This document shows, one piece after another, positions 24,532 to 35,795 of a DNA stretch of 64,000 nucleotides (its first letter is position 1; each line of letters starts with the position of its first letter). This DNA comes from Kwoniella bestiolae CBS 10118 (taxonomy: Eukaryota; Basidiomycota; Tremellomycetes; Tremellales; Cryptococcaceae): the NCBI RefSeq assembly GCF_000512585.2, contig NC_089241.1, positions 3,738,001-3,802,000 of the forward strand, read 5' to 3'. The notes below the pieces were generated by a model that was given only the letters and a program-made list of their open reading frames with translations, was not told the origin of the DNA and searched no databases. A program made the translations under genes and the position numbers.

Positions 24532-25750
24532 CTTGCGGATTGCGTATGGTGGGAAGGGAAGGCACAAGACTAGGGAGTGGTGTGTGTTGATCGAATATAA
24601 GGTTTTATCCTGGGTGATGGGTTGTTTTTATCTTTGTCAAACCCGGTTGACGAAAGAAGAGGCGATATGGGAGGTTGGCGAAAAGTCTTATTGTTCACCA
24701 GTAACAATAGATGACAAAGAGGGGAGGAGTGCTCTTGAAAAGATGGCAGAAAGGGTCTTGAGTGGGTCTATTGTTCCTTGGAATGGTTGTCGAGCAGATA
24801 TATAACTTTGTAATTTCGATCAATCCTCATCTAGGTGCTGTACATCATAATTGATTGATGGTACTGTTATGTTCCATTTCGAAGTTCTGGATCTTTTCAC
24901 TTCCTCAATCGTCCTTTTGCTTTTCCCATGATATCTAATCTAACAATCGACCGCTTCAAGTTAGTTTACCCCGGGCAAGAAGTTGGCATTATAGGTGTGT
25001 CAGTATAACAGGAGAATCCGCATCTGTAATGGCGTTTCGTCCAATCCTTCCTTGCCCCTCCTTCTTCCCTTCCCATTACTAGCCGATATCGACGTTATAT
25101 TCCGATGCGTAATGGAATTTTATGCTTCATCCAAAAGGATCGATAAGCTGAAAGCAGAACAAAGGATGAAACCATCAGATGTGTTGAGATACACAATACA
25201 CACTGAAGGATTGAGTTGAGTGAAAGGAGACTTCGTTTCATGTTGCGGTGCGGTGTATATCGTACCGAAAACAATGGAATATCTACTAGCGGGGGTGACC
25301 CAGTGCGAAGGAAGGAACGTAAGTATTCATCTCCACCTTCAAACACTCTTCAGTCTTGTACGTTCTTCCCATATCAACCACCTGGTAGCTCTGAAAAGAA
25401 AAGCGGTAAGATCGGTGAAAGGGATAGCAACGTGCTCTACGCTCGGATCTGTTTGTGGCTGTGCGTCGATTGTCGGTCCCACATAATGATCGCTGAATCG
25501 AATCAGTCGAAGTCAGAGTAGGTTAGTATTCTCGAATAGGTATATGAACTGCATGAACATGATGTGTGTATCCTTCTCAAACATGTGGGGAAAAGGAAAA
25601 CAGAAAGCTTCTACCTTATATATCGTGATCAGACCTCTGCTACTCACGTACCACTCTACTCCTACTACCTTCAACTCCTACCGACACTTCGTCTCACACT
25701 ATCGATGATAAAGATACCGGAGTTGGCTGGGTATGCGGCAATGGGAACGT
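24532..25750. other. 1.2-kb intergenic stretch, no gene recognised
   Basis: It lies between the start of the Ser/Pro-rich gene and the stop of MMS2, both on the minus strand. Open frames up to about 100 codons exist on both strands but lack motifs and a convincing splice pattern. The first few hundred bases are presumably the promoter and leader of the Ser/Pro-rich gene. Confidence 0.45.
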
Positions 25751-26778
25751 TTAGAGATTTCGCTGTTTAGCGATCGTCTCAAGGTCGGCAGGGGGGAATT
25801 CAGCTCCTTCGGGTGGTTGAGGGGTCTTTCGGTTGGATGGGGCGGCCATGTCTCTGAGCGGACAGACGCAAATCAGTATGAAGAGTGATAGATATGGAGC
25901 CAACAGATCTGCAAGGGGGGAGAGGGGAGACAGACTCACCGTCGCAATTCTACCAATACAGTCTCAAGGGTAAAGTCTCGTTTCCAGTTTGAGATAGAAG
26001 GGATTCGGGAGAAATTTACCTGGAACGAACTCAAGGAGTTCAGTCTATATTCAGGTAGAGATCTGTGGAGAGGTATTGCACGATGTATGACAGATCTGCT
26101 TGAGATATAGGCTCATATATATATGGAAACTCACAAAACCTTGTTGGTCGACACATGGAAGGGTGATCTTACTTTCGAATTTCACCAAAGGAGGGACGTC
26201 TAGCACGAAGCAAGAACAGAGATCAGTCAAACTGTATATGCAGCGGTAATGAGACGGATATGAGCAACTTACCAGGGTATTTATCACCACAATAAATGCT
26301 CAAGCTGAAAATCCTATTCTCATAAGCTGAATGAGGAGGTCCAAGGATGGTACCATTCCATTCGTACATGGCGATATCGTCAGAGTCCTACAATGTTTGA
26401 AAATAGTCTCGTCAGCATATAACAGCTTATCTTGTTTACTGCGTTTAAGAGCTTGTGGACTACCATGCATCATAGATGTGATGGAATCAGAGGGCTCACC
26501 TTCAGCCCATAAGAGCACGATCCATCTCCGATACCTTTCTCTCCATGCTCAAGCTCCGATAAGAGTCTGAAACTTCTTGGTACTGCAGTTTGAGCACAGA
26601 GTCAGCTCATGCTATTCTATCTTGTGATGACCAAGGGTTTGTAGCAGTGGTCTCTCTTCCTGCCGTTTTGTGGGAACAGTGACCTGCTAGACGGGCTAAG
26701 CAGACAGATGCTCGTGCGACCATTCCAAAATCTACCGGGATTAGGGGGGAAGGGAGAGTTGGACTGACCTTTGGCCAT
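25751..26778 (-). CDS. MMS2: Ubiquitin-conjugating enzyme E2 variant (UEV)
   Basis: Catalytically inactive E2 homologue that pairs with Ubc13 to build K63-linked ubiquitin chains, notably on PCNA in error-free DNA damage tolerance. Six exons give 151 residues: 26778-26769, 26582-26500, 26387-26273, 26199-26135, 26019-25940, 25853-25751. The sequence follows the UEV pattern: VPRSFRLLSELEHGEKG, then GPPHSAYENRIFSLSI, then RDFTLETVLVELRRDM, then QPPEG. The catalytic Cys and HPN motif of active E2s are absent, as expected. The first coding exon is only 10 nt (ATG GCC AAA G), followed by a 186-nt intron, so gene finders could miss the start. The gene is divergent from PRP18, 320 bp apart. Confidence 0.94.
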
Positions 26779-27098
26779 TGTGATCGATCTCGATGACTCT
26801 ATGACTATCTATCTACTGGTCTCTGCGATTGTGATGTGAGCAGTAGTATGAGTCAAGAAGATGGATGGATAGTCATCAGTGTGTGTTGACGATACTCACC
26901 GTCTAAGTACTGTTAAAGTGACGTACCGAATAAGAGAATATTACCCATTGTGGCAATTTACCTCGTACTCGTATTATTTGGCCACCCAGCTGGTCCATTC
27001 AACGTGAAGTGAACCTGTTCACGACAATGAAGTTGACTTGCTATCACAACAACTTACACTTACGCGCAAATCGATATCATCAAAACCAACACGCAGCG
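26779..27098. promoter_or_regulatory. Divergent promoter region, MMS2 / PRP18
   Basis: A 320-bp gap between the two start codons. No TATA box or known element stands out. Two ATGs (27009 and 27027) lie upstream of and in frame with the chosen PRP18 start and could give an N-terminal extension of about 30 residues. Confidence 0.4.
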
Positions 27099-28706
27099 AT
27101 GGACGGTCTACTAGCCGAAATATCAGCCAAGCGGAAAGCCCTCGAAGTGGAGGTGGGGGACAGTTCAGGAGGAGCAGCCAAGAAGTACATGCGAAGGGCA
27201 GATATCGAACGGTTGAAGGAGGAGGAAGCGAAGAAGAAGAGGTTGGAGGAGAGGGCGAAGAGGGATAGTGAGAGGCAGGAGAAGATGAAGAGGGAGGTGA
27301 GTGGGGTTCTTCCTGAACAACACCTCGACTTCTATATAATGAGGTGATGTTTAAGTGAGATGTGCTCGGCTTGAGTCAAGTATACACCTCATACCTCATA
27401 TCTCCCTCACAGCTTCACACAAAAATCCTCAAAGGAGAAAGACAGTTGATAACCTATGAAATGTTACAGGCAGACCAAGCCCGCCATCAATCCCTTACCC
27501 GCCTCGCCGCCTCCCCCGCCCCAGCATCCACATCCATCTCATCCTCCCTTCGCGGTACTCCAGAACCAGGTGCAATAGAAAAAGAAGGCTTCAACATCTC
27601 CCCCGAAGAATGTATACGCCGTCTCCGAGCGAAAGCCCAACCCATAAGGTTATTCGGCGAATCCGATAAAGATCGGCGATTGAGACTGAGGGCTTTGGAG
27701 CTGCTGGAAGAGAAAAGTGGGAGTGGGGGTGGACATGGCCGGAACGATTTTATGAAGGCCCTGGAGGAGATGGAGAGTGGGTTGGATAAGAAGGAGATTG
27801 AGAGGAAGGCTAGGGAATTGCATAAGCAGAGTGAGGAGAGGTCGAAGTTGTCCAAGTTGGCTGATACCGAGTCAGTTGGGGAGAATGGGACGAAGGAAGA
27901 GGGAGGAGAGGGGGAGGGGGAGGGAGGAAAGAAGGAAACGAAAGTCAAGAAAGGTCAGAATATGGGGATATTGGATTTGGGTTTGATCAAGTCTGATCCT
28001 AATAAGCTGTATCCTCTGATATACTACGCGCTGAAGGTTAGTACATCCCACTCGTGTTATCGTTCAATCGACTCTTATGGAAGTAGCATTCAGCCGGATG
28101 AGTGCTAATGGCAATCATCTTGGATTTACTTTACAGAACGTAGTAAAAGAATGGGAAGAATATATGGACATCCGACCAGAAGAGATCAGACGGTCCACCC
28201 AAGGAAGGATGGCAGCAGCCACGCAGGTCCAGTCGGCTCAGAACCTGAAACCGCTCTTCAAGTCGTTGAGATCGAGGGTGAGTGAGCCATTACCCCTCAA
28301 ACCCAATACTCAATGTCCAGTGTCCAATATCCAATACCCTCAATACCCAATACCTCAAAACTAATGCTAATTCTAAGATAAAATACTAATATTGAATGGC
28401 GGATAGGACCTCCCCCCAGATGTACTCCGTCTCCTAGCCGAACTAGTCCACCACATGCAATCCCGCCAATACCTAAAAGCGAACGACGCCTACCTCCGTC
28501 TATCCATTGGGAATGCTGCATGGCCCATCGGAGTGACTTCGGTGGGTATCCACGAGAGATCCGCGAGAGAGAAGATCGGGCAAGATAATATCGCCCACGT
28601 GTTGAATGATGAAGTCTCCAGGAAATATATTCAGGCGGTTAAGAGGTTGTTGACTTTTTCGCAGACTGTTAGACCGCCTGAGGATGTTTCGCAGTTGATG
28701 GGTTAG
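27099..28706 (+). CDS. PRP18: Pre-mRNA-splicing factor Prp18
   Basis: U5-associated factor that acts in the second step of splicing by stabilising 3' splice-site docking. Four exons give 420 residues: 27099-27296, 27413-28036, 28137-28277, 28407-28706. The N-terminus has a charged helix (ERLKEEEAKKKRLEERAKRD). The middle carries the Prp4/Prp18 short motif (SPEECIRRLRAKAQPIRLFGE) followed by a Lys/Glu-rich, probably disordered linker. The C-terminal Prp18 helical domain begins near SDPNKLYPLIYYALK and includes LRLSIGNAAWPIGVTSVGIH and HVLNDEVSRKYIQAVKRL, the most conserved blocks of the family. The start at 27099 (MDGLLAEISAKRKAL) matches the usual family N-terminus. Confidence 0.95.
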
Positions 28707-29344
28707 GTAGGGTGTGGAGGCGGACAAAGAACCAGGCGCAATGTTTGTCTGTCGGTATGAGATTGGACAGAAGACGTGGACCTCAGCGTTGTCAGGTGAG
28801 GTCATCGCGACGTAGCGGAATACGGTTCTACACGAGTGAGATGAGGTGACTGGGAAAGGAAGGGAAATCATGTTGTCATTGTAACGATGGGTCATTATGC
28901 ATATCAACCATATTCATATCTCGATGCCTGTCTCACAACTGAAGTCCAAGTCTGCTGTTCTTCCGCCTGCTCGTCCTGCTCGTGAGCACATTTTTGGTCT
29001 GAGTAACAAAAGTCTCCCCAACGGAGCAGGTCATCTCAGACCGTCACTAGGATCTCGACCTGTTGAGTTTTTCCATATCTTCTGATATATGTTACATCTC
29101 TCAATTTTTACTGCGACTCTATATAGTGATATTATGTGTTGATGTATCCTGCGGTTCAAATCAGACCGTACTATTACAAAGCTTTTTCGAAGGTGTAATA
29201 ATGAGATTTAGGGAAAAGAAATGAGATTTAGGGAAAGACAAGAGATGGAGAAATGAAAGACGATTTCCAGATGGTTGTGTTTCGGTGGTGAGCCCTCAGA
29301 TGATAATTGTCTACAGTACACCAGCTTCGAGTCCAGTCTACACT
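28707..29344. other. Convergent intergenic region, PRP18 / NMNAT
   Basis: It holds the two 3' ends. A 20-bp direct repeat lies at 29201-29237. I see no gene; short frames on both strands have no motif. Confidence 0.5.
29201..29237. repeat. 20-bp tandem direct repeat, two copies
   Basis: ATGAGATTTAGGGAAAAGAA is followed directly by a near-identical second copy that lacks one A in the A-run. It lies in the 3' intergenic region. Confidence 0.8.
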
Positions 29345-31789
29345 CTACCCTATCGTCGCTTTGACATCGGTAAACCTGTATAGCTTATTATCGTAGATAT
29401 ACTGGATGACGCTATTTGGTAAGAGATACCTATCGAGACAGAGTCAATAAGTATATGTCGTTTACTCAAGCAAGACAAAACCCACTTTATACTCATTCCT
29501 CTTCTGACGAACAATCTGACTTTAGTCGAAGATATATCGTTATATATCAACTGCTTTATCACTATGACATTGCGTCTGAACCCGAACACATACATCAGCT
29601 TCGCATCAATTGAATAATGACAGCTACTCGGCTGACGATGGGACAACAAACTCACCTGTGGTGATACAGTATATCATGGGAAAGCAAGAATGCCCATACG
29701 TCCGATCCGGCTCTTTCAACGATGAGACAACCGAATCGACCGAGGATGATGTGCAGCTGAGCGACATAGCATGGTCAGTCAATATTTCCCATTCCATCGT
29801 TCTCCCTTTCCTCTCATCTCCTCCTTTCTCCTCCTCTCATACATCTCCCATATCTTCTGCTCCCTCTCCATCATCCGTAATTGAGACAAGTCTGCCAAAC
29901 ACTCACATCAGGTTCACTCCACACTCCCGGTTCACCAAAACTCTCAATTAAATCCCCACCAGCAAGCAACATGATCTTATATCTCCTCTTCTTGCCATCA
30001 CCCATCACCACTCCCCCTTCACCATTCTTCCCGCCATTCAACATCTCATCGAAGTGATCTAAGACTATAGCGGTTCGTTGATACTCCGGTTGACCAGCTT
30101 CCCACGGGTCCACCATCAACCATGTCGAGGTGTGCTCGACAGCGAGCTCGCACATCCTTACTCTGTGATTGGCTGGGGCGAGACCTGATTTCTTGTAGTA
30201 TGATGATCTGCATGTAGGGTTAGCCTAAATACATATGACAGCTCCTTCACATGAGAGGGTACGATATATTGGCTATAGAGGGTAGACTGTGTCATGCATG
30301 TGGAGATGAAGTACTCACACAGGCGAATAATACCCTGCCATAATCTCGTATGTCTGAGATTCTATAATCTCATCTTTGGCCATTTCGAACATTCTCAAGT
30401 GAAGATAAGTAGGAGGAGAGAAGGAACCACAGGCGACTGCAAAGTCGTATAGTTGACATCAGCTTGATGATTTTACTACGGTATATGGAAGCTGACAAGG
30501 ATCTCAGCGACTCTCACCTATGACCAAGGGGATTTTACTCTCATCTGAACAACGACCCATATTAGCAACGCCCCTTGACATATCATATCACGCAGCTCCT
30601 AAGCGGACTCTGGAGCACCCAGCCCACTCACCTTTCATCGTCTTCCTCAGCCTATGCCTTGGGAAACTATAGTCCATCTCCCCTCTAAGATATGCCCCGG
30701 ACCCACCATCCGTAGCCTGCGGTGCGCTCAGGTCCAAATCCGCTTCGCCATCATTAAGTCCATCTAACGCATCATATCCTTGTCCAGGTTCTTTTGACTT
30801 TGACCTCCTCGTACTCCCACTCCCATTCTGATTCTGTTTGGCGCCATCATTCTGTTCTGGATTATTCGTCAACTTGACTAATCCAGTCTGGTTCGTCACT
30901 CCGACCGAATTTGCCTCGGTACCAGCTGTAGCTTCTGTCGAGGAGGCTGGTCTATACTCTGGTGAATCATTCAAGGAAATCTCCCCCGTTCGCTTTTCGA
31001 TGGATGCAGCTGAACTTTGCGCAGAGAGGGTACGCTGGTTGATATTGGGATTAGGGGAAGAATAAGATTTGAAAGCTTCTGATAAAGGTGGTGAGTCCGT
31101 ATCTTCCTTGATGGGCGGAGTGGGTAATGGATATCGACCCTCCTCAGATTCTGGACTCGGTCGTCTACCTCTTCCTCCTCCTGCTTCTTCTGCTAGGGCT
31201 TTGGGGTCAAGTGGTGAAGGCGGATTACCAAATAGGTAGCCTGACACCAGCCTCCTAGATCTGCTAGACGATAGGGACAGGTCGTCTTCCGTGGAGCTGG
31301 TCGAGGGGATAGGTATCCTCTGTGGGACTGGGGCGTCTATCTTGGGAGTGGGTTGGATGGTATGTACAGATGATGAGGATGGGAGACGAGGGAGGGTTGG
31401 GTGGATACCGGTCTTCCCTGTTGGTGTTGGACCATAGCCATGCTGCTGATGTCGTTCAGGTAAGAGATGTGAGTCGTCATGAGGTGAAGATAAGGGTAAT
31501 GTTTGGCTGGATTCTAAAGAGAGGTATTCTGGATCACCATGTTCGGACGTTGCTGCACCTGCGAATGGGGGGCTATTGAGCATCATGACAATTCGTCAGC
31601 AGCTTTCTCGCGTCAAACAACAGAGTGTATAATGATTTGGTAGTGATGGTCCAGGGTTACATGAAAGGATGAGACATCTCGCCAAGATATCAAACAACCA
31701 AGGAATGTTACTCACGAATCATTATGAAAGCTATGCAGACCCAGTCCAGGTAAGACCGGTGCGGGTGATTTGAACCCGTTTGCAGCCAT
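29345..31789 (-). CDS. NMA1: Nicotinamide/nicotinate mononucleotide adenylyltransferase
   Basis: Joins NMN (or NaMN) with ATP to make NAD (or deamido-NAD). Eight exons give 578 residues: 31789-31716, 31572-30632, 30544-30518, 30436-30319, 30207-29907, 29756-29656, 29575-29486, 29429-29345. The catalytic half starts near residue 325 with FPRHRLRKTM and IPLVIVACGSFSPPTYLHL, the nucleotidyltransferase motif with its HxxH-like His. It continues with HRVRMCELAVEH, DPWEAGQPEYQRT, LLAGGDLIESF and ends with YNDISSTKVRLFVRRGMSI, the ISSTxxR ATP-binding signature. About 320 residues before it are Ser/Pro/Asp-rich and probably disordered, longer than the already extended yeast Nma1/Nma2 N-termini. Exon 3 is only 27 nt. 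The donor of intron 7 is GTGGGT at 29485, chosen because the neighbouring GTTTTG gives an early stop. Confidence 0.94.
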
Positions 31790-32195
31790 GGTGTATGGTG
31801 TGTATGCGTACTACTCTATCTATGCTTTGGTTCTAGCGTTTTTGAGTGGTTCTAGAGTAGTTGTTGGGGGGTGTCGAGGTGAAATGAGGAATTTCGGCCG
31901 GCTGGTCGTTCAGATACTGTATTTATACTATTTCGTCCTTGGGAGTTCCTTTATACAGAGTAGGAATTGAGCTGAAGACGAATGGGTGGTGCCGTATGAC
32001 GCAAGTAGTGAGCCCAAGGAAGTAGGATGATGTTGATGATGACTGAGGAATGCTTCTTGATAATCTTTGTGTGTGTGTTCTTATGAGGATGTGTTTATGA
32101 CTACTTGCACACGACTCATCGTTGTTTTTTTTTACCATGAGGTGATGATGATAAATAACTTGGTACTCGTAAGAAAGATAGGACCGAATAGCCGA

Positions 32196-32223
32196 ATTCA
32201 GATTCAGATTCAGATTCAGATTC
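32196..32223. repeat. (ATTCAG)n microsatellite
   Basis: Four perfect ATTCAG units and part of a fifth, followed by a degenerate ATTCG pair. Confidence 0.85.
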
Positions 32224-32423
32224 GTATTCGTGTCCTGCAATGTCGCCATACACTCAACCCAAATTCCTAATACGATTACAAACTCACATTACGATCTCCG
32301 ATGGGATCAACTAACTCCGTTTCAAGCGGATTAGCGTAGAATTGCATTGTAATCTCCGGTCCGATGATGATGGTCTCAGAAGGACTCACTCATGACGTTG
32401 CACTGACAATCGATAGATACGAG

Positions 32424-32431
32424 TATATAAA
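32424..32431 (+). promoter_or_regulatory. TATA box of the zinc-ribbon-like gene
   Basis: TATATAAA about 90 bp upstream of the start at 32522, a usual TATA distance in fungi when the leader is short. Confidence 0.5.
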
Positions 32432-32521
32432 CAGAACGATCTGTCCGAGCTGCACATCACATCAAGGATCATACATTCAAGGCATTCTGGTACACTATCA
32501 TGACATAGCACAACACGACTT

Positions 32522-33194
32522 ATGCTTATGCTCCTCACAGTAGGACGTCTGCGTCATCTGTCTAAACTTGGAAATAGATCCCTCGCATCTACGAGCATCA
32601 TAATGACCAGACCGAAATCCAAGCAATCACCTCCACCTCCCTCCAATTCAAGTCCAGAGGGGTATTGTCAATCATGTGGACGATTACTCCGTTAGTCCCT
32701 TCCCTTCCCATCCCCTTCTCACCACTCTCACTGATCCAGTGATAATTCATGTAGCAAGGGAAAACAAGTCCGATCCGACCGCAAGGAAATACTGTTCATC
32801 AACTTGCCGGGGACATGGTAAATCCCTCCATCTCAGGGGGATACGATCCGAGCTGGTAAAAGCATATCATAAATCCTTGAATGACCGTCCGACGGGGCAG
32901 GTGATACTTTGTTCAGAAGTTGAGAAGATCGTATTTGACCCTTCTCAAAACACTACTCCGACATCGACACTGGACGAGATAGGTGACAATCTGAAAGAGG
33001 GCGGCGATAGTCGATCAAAATTGTCTCCAACGGAACAACGCGAAGAATCACGTAGAGCCGCAAGAAGGCTTGTAGCTTTTGGGTTCCCTTCTCAAGGTAT
33101 ACCCGAAGAGCAGAGGGAGGTCGAAGCGATACAGAATGGGAAGATTGTGGAGACGAGCTTTGCCAAAGGTGAATGGGGTATAAGGTGGAAATGA
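32522..33194 (+). CDS. Small CxxC (zinc-ribbon-like) protein of unknown function
   Basis: Two exons, 32522-32690 and 32755-33194, give 202 residues. Two CxxC-type pairs, GYCQSCGRLL and KYCSSTC, lie 18 residues apart across the splice junction. They suggest one zinc site of the type seen in small DUF2256-like proteins; that family link is a guess. The C-terminal part has an Arg-rich helix (EESRRAARRLVAFGF). The first 27 residues are basic, Leu/Ser-rich and free of acidic residues (LTVGRLRHLSKLGNRSLAST), which could be a mitochondrial presequence. In-frame ATGs at 32528 and 32604 would give shorter forms, the latter without this leader. The intron acceptor was taken as CATGTAG because it puts PRENKSDPTARKYC in frame. 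No function is assigned. Confidence 0.7.
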
Positions 33195-33646
33195 GTGTTT
33201 GACCCATTGTAGGACCTGTCAGGTAGCCTACCATCTCCAAAGATGCGCATGTAACATGATCGACGACTCAATTGATATGTTTACGATGTATTGAGGAATC
33301 ACCAATCTCCATTCGCCAGTATGCTGACTGTAAAGGAAGATGGCAGTATTCCATCAGTCAAGTTATTGTCATCGAACATGAATGAGGGTAAGGGCAATTC
33401 ATTCGATTCGTCATTCCATTCCAAGGAGATATTTACGTACAACCATGACCGCATCCATTTTGAAGAGATATCATGGAGATGAAAGAGTGGTATAGATTAG
33501 TATACAAAGAATGGCAAAATAGCTAAGACATGAATATTGGTAAAAATACGATAAGTCGATGAGACGGGGAACCATTGACGTCTTGAGCTGTTCTCTAAGA
33601 ACGATGGTTGTAAAGGCGGTAAAACGATTATATACTTGCATCTGCA
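33195..33646. other. Intergenic, nothing recognised
   Basis: 450 bp between the zinc-ribbon-like gene and the 3' end of the kinase-like pseudogene. It is AT-rich with no open frame that looks coding. Confidence 0.5.
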
Positions 33647-34573
33647 TCAGGTCGGGGCCAGTGAGAGTGTAATTTGCCCGCGTCGCTGAAGGATTTCAAA
33701 ATAAATCAGCTGAGGATCCTCCATATGCGCTGATAACTTGACCGGACTCACTCTCTCCAAGTGCGATCAGCCCTCATTAACATCGCTTCATCCTGTCGGA
33801 GCTTCAAATCCTGCTCACCCGGTATCATCTCTTCAAGGGACTTAGCACCCGCAAAATCGACGAGTACTAGATGTTTTTGGGAGTCTTTCGGTTTGTTCTG
33901 TCTTCTCAGGATATGCCAAGTCTTGGCACAGCCATGCGCTACTCGACCTCATCTGGGAAGCTTCTCATAAAGACGATCGATACGTTGACTATAAGAATGA
34001 GGATCGCTGGCTGTCAGCAAGGTATCATAGAGTAGATCCGAGAGAAAAAAGTGGAGAGACTGACCATTCTTTCATCGAATATTCGTCATCCAAGAAATCG
34101 TGCGGGTTGACTTGTTCCTCCAAATCTTCTAAGAGCATGACCCTCAATTCCAACATCTCACTGGCCGCGTCCAAGCCAGGATGGGTTCTGACAGATTGAG
34201 ATACGAATAATCCGTAATATCTCGGTATGACCGTCCCTTGTAATTCCACGAATTGATTATAGATGGCATCTTCGTTATAGGCTGCCTTGACAGCTGATGC
34301 CACAACATAATCCATATTGGAGGTATAATTCGCTGCGAGACCGTCGTCCTCCTCCCCATCTTCCAGCCAGATCGGATCGAACGTATTGGGTCTCATCACT
34401 TTCATGACGACCGGGATGTGATGAGAGTCACGAGTCGTGATAGACAAAGAGCCACGATAGATCTCCCATAGTTTCCCAGTGTATATGTAATCCTCGATCT
34501 GGATGCAGAGAGCTTCGGTGACGTACGAACGAGCGTGGTACAGTAATGTTCGGGTGGCAAACTCCTTGACGAA
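33647..34573 (-). pseudogene. Fungal protein-kinase-like gene, apparently broken
   Basis: Exon-like blocks at 34573-34065, 33988-33743 (approximate 3' end) and a last short block ending at 33647 resemble the small kinase-fold proteins common in basidiomycetes. The N-lobe is YIYTGKLWEIYRGSL and VVMKVMRP. The hinge-like block is FVELQGTVIPRYYGLF, typical of this family. The C-lobe is QRIDRLYEKLPR, then VAHGCAKTWHILRR, then HLVLVDFAGAKSLEEM (a DFG-like motif). Two defects are visible. An in-frame TGA at 33951-33949 falls between LYEKLPR and GRVAHG when the first intron (34064-33989) is spliced in the only phase that keeps both sides aligned. The expected catalytic HGD is HGC. An upstream exon starting at 34763 (MPLDDCTVLYVYK) is possible but unsupported. 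It could instead be a short functional protein ending at the TGA. Confidence 0.5.
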
Positions 34574-35795
34574 CTATATACAGTGCATCTGATAAGTTAT
34601 CTTCCAATACACATTTGCATACATAAGATTCAAGTTCGTGTACAACAACGATATGATCCAGGATAAGAAGATAAGCCTGCGCGTATTTGCCTTTTCCATA
34701 TGAACATGAATTTGTGTTGAAAGCTTTATACACATAGAGGACTGTGCAGTCGTCTAAAGGCATTGAACTTGTCCGTTCAATCACGAGGAAGAAGGGGAGG
34801 GATATCCACTCCCCGGGCTTCGAACATTATCAGCCGCTAAAAATCTTCATCCAATTTGCATTTGGAGGGGGGGGGGATGGGGCATGTTGATAGTGGGTGT
34901 ACGGATATGGGTATCACTTATTTGACAGAACTATATTTAGGCTACTGTGATGGTTGACTCTAGTATAGGGAAATAGAAGTTATATACACATCTCTCTGCA
35001 GTAAATGTAAGAGGTTATGACACGATCAGATTGAGTGGACTGAATTAGGTTTGGACCATACAGTAGTACGCACAAACCATCGTGCTCCCTTCTCTCCCTC
35101 AGACCCCACTCCACTTTAACATCGCCACACTGTCTCTTGGCATGCCTATCGGACACACGACACATGCCTTTCCCCTTTTCGTTGTCACTCCTCTCTCTCT
35201 CCTTGCTCCATTCCCCCGGAGACCTCGTCCTACCCTCTACCCTCACGCTTCTCCTCTTCCCTCATCTTATCCCCCCTTCCCAGCCCCCCTGCTCTCCCCT
35301 TCCGCCCTTGCTCCCCCTCTCTTCTTCCTTCTCGTCCTCGCGACCTGCGTTTCTTCTCTTCTCCATTCTCCTCCTCCCTCCTTCCTCCCTCCCTGGCCCT
35401 TGTCCTCTCCTCCCCCCCCCCCCGCTCCCTTTTTGTCCCTCCTCTCCCCTACCACTCTCACATTGCCCTCCTCAGAAATATGGTTCAGTCAACTTTGCAC
35501 AAACATGCTATTGCAATCAAGACCATCCTCTGACCATAGCTTACGAAATACCGCCGAAGACTCTAAGCCGACACAAACACTCAAAGATACACGATCAGTA
35601 ATTGTGTGCCAACACCACATTAAGATAACCGTAACGATTTCATATCTCGTACTACTAACCGGGTATATAGTATATCAAAGCAACAGAGCAAAGTAAATCA
35701 ATAAAAAGAGAATTGTCCTAGAAATGTAGTTCGTTAAAAGGTAAGGGTGATACAGGGGTATGGTAAGCTAAACAAAGTAGTGAACTAGGTTTAGA
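34574..35795. other. Intergenic region with homopolymer and pyrimidine tracts
   Basis: No gene is recognised. The stretch holds a run of ten G at 34867-34876 and a long pyrimidine-rich tract at about 35165-35476 that includes twelve consecutive C. Open frames inside the tract arise from its skewed composition (Pro, Leu and Ser only). Confidence 0.55.
35165..35476. repeat. About 310-bp pyrimidine-rich tract (C/T on the plus strand)
   Basis: The plus strand is overwhelmingly C and T, with CCTCC, CTCTCT and a C12 run at 35412-35423. It is not a simple tandem repeat. Such tracts can adopt triplex or other non-B structures; this is general knowledge and not shown here. Confidence 0.75.

Larger units (their letters stand above)
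31790..32521. promoter_or_regulatory. Divergent promoter region, NMNAT / zinc-ribbon-like gene
   Basis: A 732-bp gap between two start codons. It holds an ATTCAG hexanucleotide microsatellite at 32196-32223 and a TATATAAA box at 32424-32431 that suits the plus-strand gene. No other gene is seen. Confidence 0.5.

Noticed and set aside
29423..29484. GTTTTG donor alternative for NMNAT intron 7
   Set aside because: It leads to a stop six codons after the junction and loses the conserved KYLLPNSV continuation. The GTGGGT donor at 29485 keeps it.
31762..31778. tRNA T-arm-like sequence CGGGTTCAAATCACCCG on the minus strand
   Set aside because: There is no A box, anticodon arm or acceptor stem upstream. 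The sequence is the start of NMNAT exon 1, where it codes for NGFKSPA.
35082..35696. Long Pro/Leu/Ser open frames on the plus strand
   Set aside because: They follow from the pyrimidine-rich composition, which excludes stop codons, and overlap each other in two frames.
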